Origin: Pseudomonas sp.
GTDB taxonomy: Bacteria; Pseudomonadota; Gammaproteobacteria; Pseudomonadales; Pseudomonadaceae
Reading direction: 5' to 3'
Assembly (NCBI GenBank): GCA_030699825.1
Contig: JAUYKV010000002.1
Location: forward strand, 1-64,000
Length of the DNA: 64,000 nucleotides
Shown here: in pieces, positions 1-8,849 of the stretch
Position numbering within the stretch: position 1 is the stretch's first letter
How the letters are laid out: every line of letters starts with the position of its first letter
Notes under the pieces: model-generated
Seen by the model: the letters and a program-made list of their open reading frames with translations, nothing else
Databases searched by the model: none
What the model was told of the DNA's origin: nothing
Translations under genes and position numbers: made by a program

Positions 1-47
1 GCCGCAACTCAGGTAGAATGTCCGGCTCGCAACGAGGGTAGGGCACC

Positions 48-890
48 ATGGCTGTAATCGGACGAATGAATAGTTTGCAGGTCGTGAAACACACAGACTT
101 TGGCCTGTATCTGGATGGCGGCGCGGATGGCGAAATATTGCTACCCAAGCGCTATATCCCCAAAGACACGCCAACTGAGGTGGAAGACTGGCTGAATGTA
201 TTTATTTACCTGGACAGCGATGACAAGCTGATTGCCACCACGGAAACCCCGAAAGTCCAGGTCGGTCAATTTGCCAGCCTGAAAGTGGTGGATATCAACC
301 GCGTCGGTTTATTTCTCGACTGGGGGTTGCCGAAAGATCTGCTGTTGCCCCATTCGGAAGAGAAACGCCCGCTGCAAGTCGGCGACTACTGCGTGGTCTA
401 CGTGTTTGTCGACAAGCGCAGCAAGCGCCTCACCGCCACGGCGCGCCTGGACCGTTACCTGGACAGCGTGCCGGCCACTTACACGGCCGGCCAGGAAGTC
501 GATCTGCTGGTGGTCGAGTCCACCGACATGGGCTTCAAGGCGATCATCAACGGCAAGCACTGGGGCCTGATCCACAAGAACGAACTGTTCAAATTCCTGC
601 GCAGCGGCATGCAGGAGAAGGGCTTCATCAAGGAAGTGCGCGCCGACGGCAAGATCAGCCTGAGCCTGCAACCGGTTGGCCAGGAAGCGGCGAGCAGCCT
701 GGGCGAGCAGATCCTGGCCAAGTTGCGCGAGCATGACGGTGTGCTGCCGCTCAACGACAAGAGTTCGCCAGAAGCCATCAGCGCGCTGTTTCGCGTCAGC
801 AAAGGCAATTTCAAGAAGGCCATCGGCGGCTTGTACAAGCAGGGTCGCATCGTGATTCACGACGACCGCATCGAGTTGTCCGCCAAGTAG
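48..890 (+). CDS. S1-domain RNA-binding protein, CvfB/YitL family
   Basis: 280 aa ORF with repeated S1-like modules and C-terminal winged-helix-like segment (SPEAISALFRVSKGNFKKAIGGLYKQGRI). Confidence 0.85.
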   Translation: MAVIGRMNSLQVVKHTDFGLYLDGGADGEILLPKRYIPKDTPTEVEDWLNVFIYLDSDDKLIATTETPKVQVGQFASLKVVDINRVGLFLDWGLPKDLLLPHSEEKRPLQVGDYCVVYVFVDKRSKRLTATARLDRYLDSVPATYTAGQEVDLLVVESTDMGFKAIINGKHWGLIHKNELFKFLRSGMQEKGFIKEVRADGKISLSLQPVGQEAASSLGEQILAKLREHDGVLPLNDKSSPEAISALFRVSKGNFKKAIGGLYKQGRIVIHDDRIELSAK

Positions 891-1017
891 CGGCGTTCCC
901 CCGGCAGCAACGGCTGCCGGCTGCTGCCCTGGCAGAGGGCGGGCGTGACTCCGCGGCGTTTTTTTACAAAACCCGCTTGAGCGCCCGCGGAGTCCATTGA
1001 ATAATGCCCGGGCTTTT

Positions 1018-1093
1018 GCCGTTGTAGCTCAGTTGGTAGAGCACGTCATTCGTAATGATGGGGTCGGGGGTTCGATTCCTCTCAACGGCACCA
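1018..1093 (+). tRNA. tRNA-Thr(CGT)
   Basis: GCCGTTG/CAACGGC acceptor stem, anticodon stem CGTCA/TGATG with loop TTCGTAA, GGTTCGATTCC T-arm, encoded CCA. Confidence 0.93.
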
Positions 1094-1101
1094 CCGAATT
1101 C

Positions 1102-1128
1102 AAGGCCTGCAGCGATGCAGGCCTTTTT
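1102..1128 (+). terminator. Rho-independent terminator after tRNA-Thr
   Basis: AGGCCTGCAGCGATGCAGGCCTTTTT hairpin plus T-run. Confidence 0.8.
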
Positions 1129-1215
1129 CGTCTGGGCACGAGCGGCGATGGAGGATAGCGGCGATGTCACCGGCTTCAGCACTCCGCTTGACTGCCATCG
1201 CCAGTGGCGGCGCCG

Positions 1216-1890
1216 TCAGTCGTGTTTGCCCCATAGCTGCTCCAGGCGCTTGTCGCGACCGCAGCCGTTGCGGTAGTAGGCATAGCGCAGCGGGCTCTTC
1301 TGGTAATAGTCCTGGTGATAGTCCTCGGCCGGATAAAAGGTGGTGGCGGGCAGGATTTCCGTGACGATCGGCTGGCTGAAGCGCTCCGAGGCTTGCAGGG
1401 CCGCTTTCGAGGCTTCCGCCAGCGCCTGCTCCTCGGGCGTGGCGTAGAAGATCGCGCTGCGGTATTGCGCGCCGTGGTCGCAGAACTGGGCGTTCGCGGT
1501 CAGCGGGTCGATGGTCGGCCAGTAAGCCTCCAGCAGCTTGGCGTAGCTGGTCTTGCCCGGGTCGTAACGCACCTGCACCGCTTCGATATGACCGCTGCGG
1601 CCCGCCGAAACCTGCTCATAACTGGGGTTCTCCAGGTGTCCACCGATGTAACCGGAGGTGGTCGAGAGTACGCCGGGCTGCTTGTCGAAATCCGCCTCGG
1701 TGCACCAGAAGCAGCCTCCGGCGAATACCGCAACACTTGCATCCTGTGAGCTGGAGTCGCTCGGCATAGTTGCCGAGGCCTGGCTTGTGTCAGCCGAACT
1801 CGGTCCGCAGGCGCTGAGCAACCCGGCCAGGAGCAGGGCGGCAGCGCTCAGCGATCTGCGGGAGAGCCAGAATGGGGCTGTCGCGTTCAT
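1216..1890 (-). CDS. msrA: Peptide methionine-S-oxide reductase MsrA, predicted exported (RR + lipobox)
   Basis: GGCFWCTEADF active-site motif; N-term MNATAPFWLSRRSLSAAALLLAGLLSAC. Confidence 0.9.
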   Translation of the reverse strand: MNATAPFWLSRRSLSAAALLLAGLLSACGPSSADTSQASATMPSDSSSQDASVAVFAGGCFWCTEADFDKQPGVLSTTSGYIGGHLENPSYEQVSAGRSGHIEAVQVRYDPGKTSYAKLLEAYWPTIDPLTANAQFCDHGAQYRSAIFYATPEEQALAEASKAALQASERFSQPIVTEILPATTFYPAEDYHQDYYQKSPLRYAYYRNGCGRDKRLEQLWGKHD

Positions 1891-1892
1891 AT

Positions 1893-2418
1893 TCAGCTCC
1901 TGAGTGTCGGCAGGGCTTCGCCCTGGGGAATGAAGAGCAACGCGACGCCGTTGTTGCACCAGCGTTCGCCGCGCGGCGGCGGGCCGTCGTTGAACAGGTG
2001 GCCCTGGTGGCCCTCGCAACGGGCGCAGTGGTATTCGGTGCGCGGGAAAATCAGTTTGAAGTCGCGCTTGAAGGCGGTGTGGCCGGCGATCGCCTGGGTG
2101 AAGCTGGGCCAGCCGGTGCCGCTTTCGTATTTGTGCTGGCTGTCGAACAGCGGCAGATAGCAGGCGGCGCAAATGTAGGTGCCCGCGCGTTTTTCCTGGT
2201 TGAGCGGGCTGCTGCCGGCCCGCTCGGTGTCCTCTTCGAAAAGAACCGCATAAGCTTCTGGCGACAACAGTTCGCGCCACTCGCTGGGCGCTTTGGCCAG
2301 CGGCACGACCGTCGCGGCCTGGCTGGAAGCTTCGGCCTGGCTGAACGGCACCTGACTGGCGAGCAGGGGTAGGGTGGGCAGCAAGGCTACACCTTGAAGG
2401 AATGAACGACGTTTCATG
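1893..2418 (-). CDS. msrB: Peptide methionine-R-oxide reductase MsrB, predicted Tat signal
   Basis: CxxC pairs (CAACY, CARCEGHQGHLFNDG), RWCNNGVALLF; N-term MKRRSFLQG. Confidence 0.9.
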
Positions 2419-2604
2419 GCGGTTCTCTGCACGGTGATGTGCTCAATAGACTGGCTGATGGCGGACTTGTTACAGCCGCTGGCCGGTCTTTTGCGCAGGC
2501 TTGGGCGCGTCACCTTGATGGCCGGGACGCTATGCAGCTACAGCGTCAGGGGACTCGCGGGAGAAAATGCTGCGCCAGAGGCGCGCTGTCCGCTGCAGGG
2601 CTTG

Positions 2605-3648
2605 CTAGTGCGTGGGCAGTTGTTCCGGGTTGGGCAATGCGTCATCGATGATGGTGCGGTTGCGCCCGGCACTTTTGGCTTGATACAGGCATTGGTCGGC
2701 GCGCTCCAGCCAGCATTCCCAAGCCTCGTCGTTGCGCAGGATGGCGCCGCCGATCGAGACGGTCACCGGGCCGCCCGGGCCAGGCAGGCTCTGGGCGATC
2801 TGCTGGTGCAGATGGGTCGACGCGGCTAGCAGGCCGCGCTTGTCGGTGTTGGGTAGCAGCAGGAGGAACTCTTCGCCGCCGAAGCGAAACAGGCGATCCT
2901 CCTGGCGTGAGCAGCACTTGATCAGGTCGACGAAGGCCACCAGCACCTGATCGCCAGCCTGGTGGCCGAACCTGTCGTTGATCTGTTTGAAGTGATCCAG
3001 GTCCATCACCAGTACGCCATAGCTGTTGCCGTGTCGGCGATGGATGGATACGGCGATCTTCAGCTCTTCATTCATTGCCCGGCGATTGCGCGCGCCGGTC
3101 AGCGGGTCCTGGCTCGCCAGGATCTGCAACTGGTCGCGCTGGCTATGGGTGCGGTAGGCGAAGATGAAGGCCATGGCGCTGGCCAACATGCCGGTGACCA
3201 GGAACGACACCATCTGGTAGTTGCTCTCGAATACCGTGCCCGGTACCAGCAGGGCATGACCGGCCAGGCTCGACAGCACCAATAAGGTGGCCACCACGGC
3301 CTTCCCCGGGGAGACCATGAAAAAATTGAACAGGATCAGTGGGTAGATCCAGAACAGCCCGTTGACCCCCAGGTTGATGGCGATCAGCGTCGCGCCCAGC
3401 GAGAAAATGATCGCCAGATAGATGCCGGGTTTGACCGTGTCGCCGGTGCGCCAGGCATAGAGCACGGCGCAGACGGTGGAGAATACGATGGTGGTATCGG
3501 CGGCGCTGACCAGGTAGTTACCTTCTGCCAGTCGATACACGGCATAGGGCGAGATGCCCATGATGCCGAACAGGCTCATCAGGGTAATGATGGACAGCTG
3601 GAAGTCGTTGCGCAGCCGCTTGAGCAGTCGCTGGGTCAGTCTGGCCAT
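2605..3648 (-). CDS. Membrane diguanylate cyclase (GGDEF)
   Basis: Multi-TM N-terminus then DPLTGARNRRAM...RFGGEEFLLLLP. Confidence 0.9.
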   Translation of the reverse strand: MARLTQRLLKRLRNDFQLSIITLMSLFGIMGISPYAVYRLAEGNYLVSAADTTIVFSTVCAVLYAWRTGDTVKPGIYLAIIFSLGATLIAINLGVNGLFWIYPLILFNFFMVSPGKAVVATLLVLSSLAGHALLVPGTVFESNYQMVSFLVTGMLASAMAFIFAYRTHSQRDQLQILASQDPLTGARNRRAMNEELKIAVSIHRRHGNSYGVLVMDLDHFKQINDRFGHQAGDQVLVAFVDLIKCCSRQEDRLFRFGGEEFLLLLPNTDKRGLLAASTHLHQQIAQSLPGPGGPVTVSIGGAILRNDEAWECWLERADQCLYQAKSAGRNRTIIDDALPNPEQLPTH

Positions 3649-4027
3649 GAAAGGCTCTTGTCGTTGTCGTTGTTGTGGCTGAAGGATGCAGAGCTTTGCC
3701 TGAGCCGGCAAGGGCAGAAGTTGAACAAAGTGCCAGCATTTGCGCCAGGCTGGCGAATAGTGCGGTATCCGTCTGTCGCAGCTGTGGTCAATGTGCCTGC
3801 TACCGACCCAGGGCGATCAGGATTTTCTTGCGCCGATAGCGTGACAGCCGCTCGGCGAGTGCCGTGGGTAGGCTGGTGCAGGGCCCCGGGTTTTCATAGG
3901 CGCTGTGCAGGTCGGGATCACAGAACCGCCAGGCCGATTGACTGGCCCGTGCCAGTGCCTGCCCTGGACGGCGCTGGCTCGGCACGGCGCCCGCTGGCCG
4001 TTGTGTCGAGTTCGCCGGGCGTTGGTG

Positions 4028-4648
4028 TTACTCGTCCGTGGCGGTGGAAAAGACGTTGATCTGGCCGAAAGGAGCACTGTGCATGCCGACATTTACCGCC
4101 ATCAATGGCGAATTGTTGATCCAGATGTCGTCGATCACGATGGTTTTGCCGATGTCTTCATTGTCCGCTGCCACCAGCAGGTAATAAGTACCGTCTTCCG
4201 GTGCTTCGCCATCCCAGCTCAGGCTGATCTGACCGACGATGGCCGTGGCCCGCGAGGGTTGGCTGGCGATTACCGTACCGTAGGCGTCGAGCAGCAGCGC
4301 GCGCGGCTTGAGGGCGAACTTGTTGAAGCCCAGGCAGGCGTTATGGCAGAGCGAATTGACGTTGAGCGCATAGCGCTCACCCTTTTTCAGCTCCAGGGAG
4401 AACACCCGGTAATTGGAGATCGAGCTGCCGAAGTCCAGACGCGGCTGATCCGCGCCAATCTGCCAGGTTGGCGGCAACAATCCGGGGTTCACCGGCAGGG
4501 GAATCGCCTGGACATTGTGGATGGCTTCGAGATTGCTCTTGGCGATCGGGCCCTTTGCCGAGCGTACGGCGTGTTCATAGGTCGACTGCGGGTTGCCGGC
4601 GCAGGCGCCGAGCAACAGGCAGGCAGCCAGAGTGATTAGTAGGCGCAA
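4028..4648 (-). CDS. Hypothetical lipoprotein
   Basis: Lipobox MRLLITLAACLLLGACAG; otherwise unrecognised 206 aa protein. Confidence 0.7.
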   Translation of the reverse strand: MRLLITLAACLLLGACAGNPQSTYEHAVRSAKGPIAKSNLEAIHNVQAIPLPVNPGLLPPTWQIGADQPRLDFGSSISNYRVFSLELKKGERYALNVNSLCHNACLGFNKFALKPRALLLDAYGTVIASQPSRATAIVGQISLSWDGEAPEDGTYYLLVAADNEDIGKTIVIDDIWINNSPLMAVNVGMHSAPFGQINVFSTATDE

Positions 4649-4883
4649 GATAAACTCCTAAGGTGACAGCGTCCTTGTGTGCCCATAACGCGCTCCCAGC
4701 GCGACGGGCGCGCATTCTACTCGCTTCGATCAAGCCTGGGGGTGATCGAGATCCTGTATTCGTTTGACGGCGCGTATTATAGATCAGCCCAGCGACCTCG
4801 GCGGATGATTGTCATGCCCTTGCTGGTCGCCCGGTTATAGCCCAGGGCGGCAACGCTGTAACCGGGGCATACAGGGCGCAGGC

Positions 4884-5090
4884 CTCAGAGGCTGTGAAAA
4901 TATCGAGAGCAACGCCGCAGCCGGCGTTTTTGGCGATCCGGGTGTCACTCGCCGCAGGCAGTACACCGTGGTTCAGCGGCGCGGCATAAAGCTGGCGGGT
5001 TGTCGCTGCGCCCCGGCCGCCCTACGCCCTGGCGGACTACCGATGTTTGAAGCATTCGCAGTAGGCGGGAGTTTTTTCACCGCCTCTCAG
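4884..5090. repeat. Repeat family A (long form with nested family F insert), copy 1
   Basis: Arms AGAGGCTGTGAAAA ... TTTTTTCACCGCCTCT; internal sequence closely shared with 55754-55974. Confidence 0.85.
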
Positions 5091-5402
5091 ATGCCAGGCT
5101 CTGCCATTCGCGCAGCGACCCGCACTCATCGGCCTCGAAGTAGCTGAACGCGATCCAGCATCGTCGGGTCGAGCAGTCGCGCCACCGCCTCAGCTCCTGC
5201 CTTCTGCAGCCCACGACGAAGCCGGAGCGGCCCGGTCCGTGTGTGAGGTTGGAGGGGCGACCGTGCCCGCTGCCTGTGGTTCTTTTGGAGTGGGCTGGTG
5301 GAAATACTGCCTGCCTGAATGCCGGGACGCATAGCGTTCGGCAGAGCTGTCCTCTTCATGGGCATCCCTCAGCAATAAATATTTCAGCCGTTTTTCAGGA
5401 CG

Positions 5403-5416
5403 TTGATTATGGTCAA
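5403..5416 (+). promoter_or_regulatory. FNR/DNR-type binding site upstream of nirK
   Basis: TTGATTATGGTCAA versus consensus TTGAT-N4-ATCAA, about 75 bp upstream of the nirK ATG. Confidence 0.7.
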
Positions 5417-5491
5417 TCAATGGATAGTTAGGTATGCAACTATTTTACCTGGGTTTATCAATACCTTTGCCAGTAAGGATGAGGACGGTAT

Positions 5492-6913
5492 ATGAAAGAG
5501 TTGAATTGCAAACTTGCCACAATGCTCTGTGCTGCGGTTTCTTGCGCTTGGGCGCTAACCTCGACAGCCGCAGTCGCCGCGGCCGAAGCGGAGCTGCCGG
5601 TGATCGTTCAGGAGCTGGTTGCGCCCCCGGCGCTACCGGCGCCTATAACCCGCAAAACCCCGGCGCGGGTGGTGGTCAATCTGACCGTGGAAGAGGTCGA
5701 GCGGGAAATAGCGCCCGGTACGCGCTACATGTTCTGGACGTTTGGCGGCACCGTGCCGGGCAAAATGATTCGTGTGCGTGAAGGCGACACTGTTGAGTTG
5801 CATCTGCAGAATCTGGCCAGCAACAAACTGCCGCACAATATTGATTTGCATGCCGTCAGCGGCCCCGGCGGCGGTGCCGAGCAAACCCTGATTGCCCCGG
5901 GCAACGAGGCGGTTTTCACCTTCAAGGCATTGGCCTCGGGGTTGTATGTCTATCACTGCGCAACGGCACCGGTCGGCATGCATGTGGCCAATGGCATGTA
6001 CGGCATGATTCTGGTCGAGCCTAAAGAGGGCATGCCCAAGGTTGATCGTGAGTACTACGTGATGCAGGGCGATTTCTATACCACGGGCGCCTATCGCGCC
6101 GAAGGCTTGCAGAACTTCGATATGCCCAAGGCAATCGACGAGAAGCCTACCTATGTATTGCTTAACGGTGCCGACGGCGCTCTGACCGGCAAGAACTCGC
6201 TGACTGCCAATGTCGGTGAGAAAGTGCGGATGTTCTTCGGTGTCGGCGGTCCCAACCTGACCTCCAGCTTCCATGTGATAGGCGCGATCTTCGACCGCGT
6301 GTATGGCGATGGTGGCAGCCATTATCAGGAGAATGTGCAAACCACCCTGGTACCGCCAGGTGGCTCGACCATCGTCGAATTCGTGCCCAAGGTGCCGGGT
6401 AACCTGACCCTCGTCGACCACTCGCTGACCCGTGCCTTCAACAAGGGTGCAGTCGGTTTGCTGACGGTCAGCGGTGCCAAGCAGCCGGAGATTTTCGGCG
6501 AAGGCGTGAAGCGGCCTCTGCCGGCAGTCGAAGGTCAGGTGGTTGCGGCCAAGGCTCCAGCGCCGAAGATAGCGAATGGCGATGTCGCCATGTCGCGTGG
6601 CAAGGCGGTTTACGAGCGGGTCTGTGCGGCCTGTCACTTGCCCGGTGGCGAAGGGGTAGCCGGGGTGTTCCCGCCGTTGGCCAACTCGGATTTCTTCCAG
6701 GAGCGGCCGTATGAGATGGCCTATATCGTCCTGCACGGGCGCAGCGGCAAGATGGTGGTCAACGGCGAGCACTACAACGGCGTGATGCCACCGCAGGATC
6801 TGAATGACAACGACGTGGCGGCGGTAATCAATTACATCAACGTGGCGATGAACAAGGGTAAGCCGGTACTGACCGCGGAGCAGGTCAGTGAAATGCGTCA
6901 GGTCAAGAAGTAA
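5492..6913 (+). CDS. nirK: Copper nitrite reductase NirK with C-terminal cytochrome c domain
   Basis: Two cupredoxin domains (PHNIDLHAV, HCATAPVGMHVANGMYGMI) followed by VCAACHLPGGEG heme c motif. Confidence 0.95.
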   Translation: MKELNCKLATMLCAAVSCAWALTSTAAVAAAEAELPVIVQELVAPPALPAPITRKTPARVVVNLTVEEVEREIAPGTRYMFWTFGGTVPGKMIRVREGDTVELHLQNLASNKLPHNIDLHAVSGPGGGAEQTLIAPGNEAVFTFKALASGLYVYHCATAPVGMHVANGMYGMILVEPKEGMPKVDREYYVMQGDFYTTGAYRAEGLQNFDMPKAIDEKPTYVLLNGADGALTGKNSLTANVGEKVRMFFGVGGPNLTSSFHVIGAIFDRVYGDGGSHYQENVQTTLVPPGGSTIVEFVPKVPGNLTLVDHSLTRAFNKGAVGLLTVSGAKQPEIFGEGVKRPLPAVEGQVVAAKAPAPKIANGDVAMSRGKAVYERVCAACHLPGGEGVAGVFPPLANSDFFQERPYEMAYIVLHGRSGKMVVNGEHYNGVMPPQDLNDNDVAAVINYINVAMNKGKPVLTAEQVSEMRQVKK

Positions 6914-7728
6914 TGAAGCCGGCGGTGTCATTCGCCAGCCGCTACGGCACGTTGCTGCTCTGGCTCTGCTGGGGCGTAGTGGGCAGCGTCTGCGCCGCGG
7001 AATACCGGTTGCTGGAGGGAGGTGAGTTCCGCAGTGTGTTGCCGGCCGATGGTGAAAGCTCGCCGGCCAGCATCCAGCCATTCTGGCTGCGCAGCACGCC
7101 GGTGAGCAATGCCGAGTACCTCGGCTTTCTCCAGGCCCATCCACAGTGGCGGCGTGGTGCGGTGCCGGGGGTGCTGGCCGGTGCGGACTATCTGGCGCTG
7201 TGGGCCGGGCCACTGGCGTTCGCGCCGCTGCAGGCCGACGCGCCGGTGACCCAGGTCAGTTGGCATGCTGCGCAGGCTTTCTGCGCCAGTGAGCAGGCGC
7301 GGTTGCCGACCTGGTATGAATGGGAGTTCGCCGCCGCGGCCGATGAACGGCGTGCCGATGCACGGGAGGATCAGTTATGGCTGGGGCGAATCCTCGCCTG
7401 GTACTCGCGCCCGGCCCATCTGCCGCCCCAGGCCATAGGCTTGCAGCCGGCCAATTACTACGGCATCCATGACCTGCACGGCCTGACCTGGGAGTGGGTG
7501 GAGGACTTCAACGGCTTGTTCGTTAGCACCGATAGCCGAACCCAGGGCGAGCAAAAACAACTGGCGTTTTGCGGTGGCGCGGCGCTGTCGCTGGGCGACA
7601 AGAACAACTATGCGGTCTTGATTCGTCTGGCCTTGCTGGCGGCCATGGAGGCCAATCAGGGCGGCAACTATCTGGGCTTTCGCTGCGCGCGAGAGCCGCT
7701 CACGCATTTATCAGGAGACATCCCATGA
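6913..7728 (+). CDS. nirV: Formylglycine-generating-enzyme/SUMF1-like protein, NirV type
   Basis: FGE-sulfatase signature (PVTQVSWHAAQAFCASEQARLPTWYEWEFAA ... GGNYLGFRCAR), immediately after nirK. Confidence 0.85.
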   Translation: MKPAVSFASRYGTLLLWLCWGVVGSVCAAEYRLLEGGEFRSVLPADGESSPASIQPFWLRSTPVSNAEYLGFLQAHPQWRRGAVPGVLAGADYLALWAGPLAFAPLQADAPVTQVSWHAAQAFCASEQARLPTWYEWEFAAAADERRADAREDQLWLGRILAWYSRPAHLPPQAIGLQPANYYGIHDLHGLTWEWVEDFNGLFVSTDSRTQGEQKQLAFCGGAALSLGDKNNYAVLIRLALLAAMEANQGGNYLGFRCAREPLTHLSGDIP

Positions 7729-8336
7729 ACAGAGTCAAATGTTTGAGTCGGGTGTTGCACGGCGCGCTGTTGTCCGCCGTCTTGCTGGTGATTCCGGGCG
7801 TGTCGAGCTGGGCGCAGGAAAGCCCTGTCGATACCGCGCCGGCCAGCGTACCCGCCGACTCCCTCTACGGTTTGCCGATGCCGCTCACCGATGACCGGGG
7901 GGCGCATTTCGATTGGCGCGAGATGGCTGGGCAGCCGCTGCTGGTCACCATGTTCTACGGCGATTGCGCGTCTGCCTGCCCGGTGGTCATGCAGAGCCTG
8001 CAGCGCACCATCGCCGAGCTCCAGCCCGAGGAGGGCGCGCTCAGGGTGCTGATGGTCAGCCTGGATCCGCAGCACGACACCCCGGCTTCGCTGGCGCACC
8101 ACATGCACGGGCTTGACCAGCGGTTTTTCCGCCTGGCAGTGGCGGCCGATGAGGGGCAGACCCGGGCTCTGGCGGCAGCGTTGCAGATCAAGTATCGGGC
8201 GCTGGACACTGGCGAAATCAGTCACAACACCAGGGTCACCTTGTTGAATGCGCACGGCCAGGTCGTCGCCAGCAGCACGCTGCTCAAACCCATTGCGGAT
8301 CAGGAGCTGCTAACGGCCATGCGCAAGATTCTGTAG
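7725..8336 (+). CDS. SCO1/SenC family copper chaperone/thioredoxin-like protein
   Basis: YGDCASACPVVMQSLQ (CxxxC), VSLDPQHDTP; signal peptide. Confidence 0.88.
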   Translation: MNRVKCLSRVLHGALLSAVLLVIPGVSSWAQESPVDTAPASVPADSLYGLPMPLTDDRGAHFDWREMAGQPLLVTMFYGDCASACPVVMQSLQRTIAELQPEEGALRVLMVSLDPQHDTPASLAHHMHGLDQRFFRLAVAADEGQTRALAAALQIKYRALDTGEISHNTRVTLLNAHGQVVASSTLLKPIADQELLTAMRKIL

Positions 8337-8379
8337 TCGTGCAGATCCGGGGGGCTTGGACGCCCCCTGGAGTTCGCCG

Positions 8380-8605
8380 GTCAAGGGCGGCGTGCGTTCA
8401 GCGTTGCCTGTGTCGCTAGCACGGTCGGGCAAGTCGAATAGCGCCGCGGGGTTATGGCCGAGGCTGTTCACCGTCCAGTCCTGGGTGAAGTCGAGACAGG
8501 CCTGGTCGGCGGCATGCCATAACCAGGAGCTTGACCGCGCACGAACACCTGCGCGGGGCGTTCGACGGTTCTTATCAGGTGCGCGCTGGCCATCGGTTCA
8601 AGCAT
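8380..8605 (-). pseudogene. Remnant of class III (acetylornithine-type) aminotransferase N-terminus
   Basis: Frame 1 MLEPMASAHLIRTVERPAQVFVRGQ continues in another frame as SWLWHAADQACLDFTQDWTVNSLGHNPAALFDL; consistent with loss of one G in GGTCAAG(G)CTCCTGG; C-terminal part absent. Confidence 0.75.
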
Positions 8606-8849
8606 CTTCGATCCCCTCTTCAATCACTTCTGCATGACCGTATTCGATGCCGAGCAGGCGCACTCCCTGTGGGCTCTGTTCGACGATGCGGCGCAGCTCG
8701 CGGCGGTGTTCGATGCGCAGCCCGAAGCCTTCGCCAGCAGGGAAGCGGTGCTCCAGTTCGTGGCGCAGCTGCGGGTAACGGGCGCTGGCGACCTTGAGTT
8801 CGGCCAGCAACAAACCGTCGCGGCATAAGCTGATCAGGTAGTCGCTCAT
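8598..8849 (-). CDS. Small conserved-looking hypothetical protein (83 aa)
   Basis: ORF overlaps the MOSC gene end by ATGA and the downstream aminotransferase remnant start, as in an operon. Confidence 0.6.
   Translation of the reverse strand: MSDYLISLCRDGLLLAELKVASARYPQLRHELEHRFPAGEGFGLRIEHRRELRRIVEQSPQGVRLLGIEYGHAEVIEEGIEDA

Noticed and set aside
3800-3985. 61 aa minus ORF between the GGDEF gene and the lipoprotein gene
   Set aside because: Could be a remnant (ends ...ERLSRYRRKKILIALGR), but there is no recognisable family and no clear start signal; not supported enough to annotate.
5126-5420. Overlapping minus ORFs between repeat A copy 1 and nirK
   Set aside because: No recognisable protein in any frame; possibly decayed sequence, but cannot be identified by eye.
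5633-7213. 526 aa minus-strand ORF
   Set aside because: Antisense shadow of nirK/nirV with no recognisable domain.
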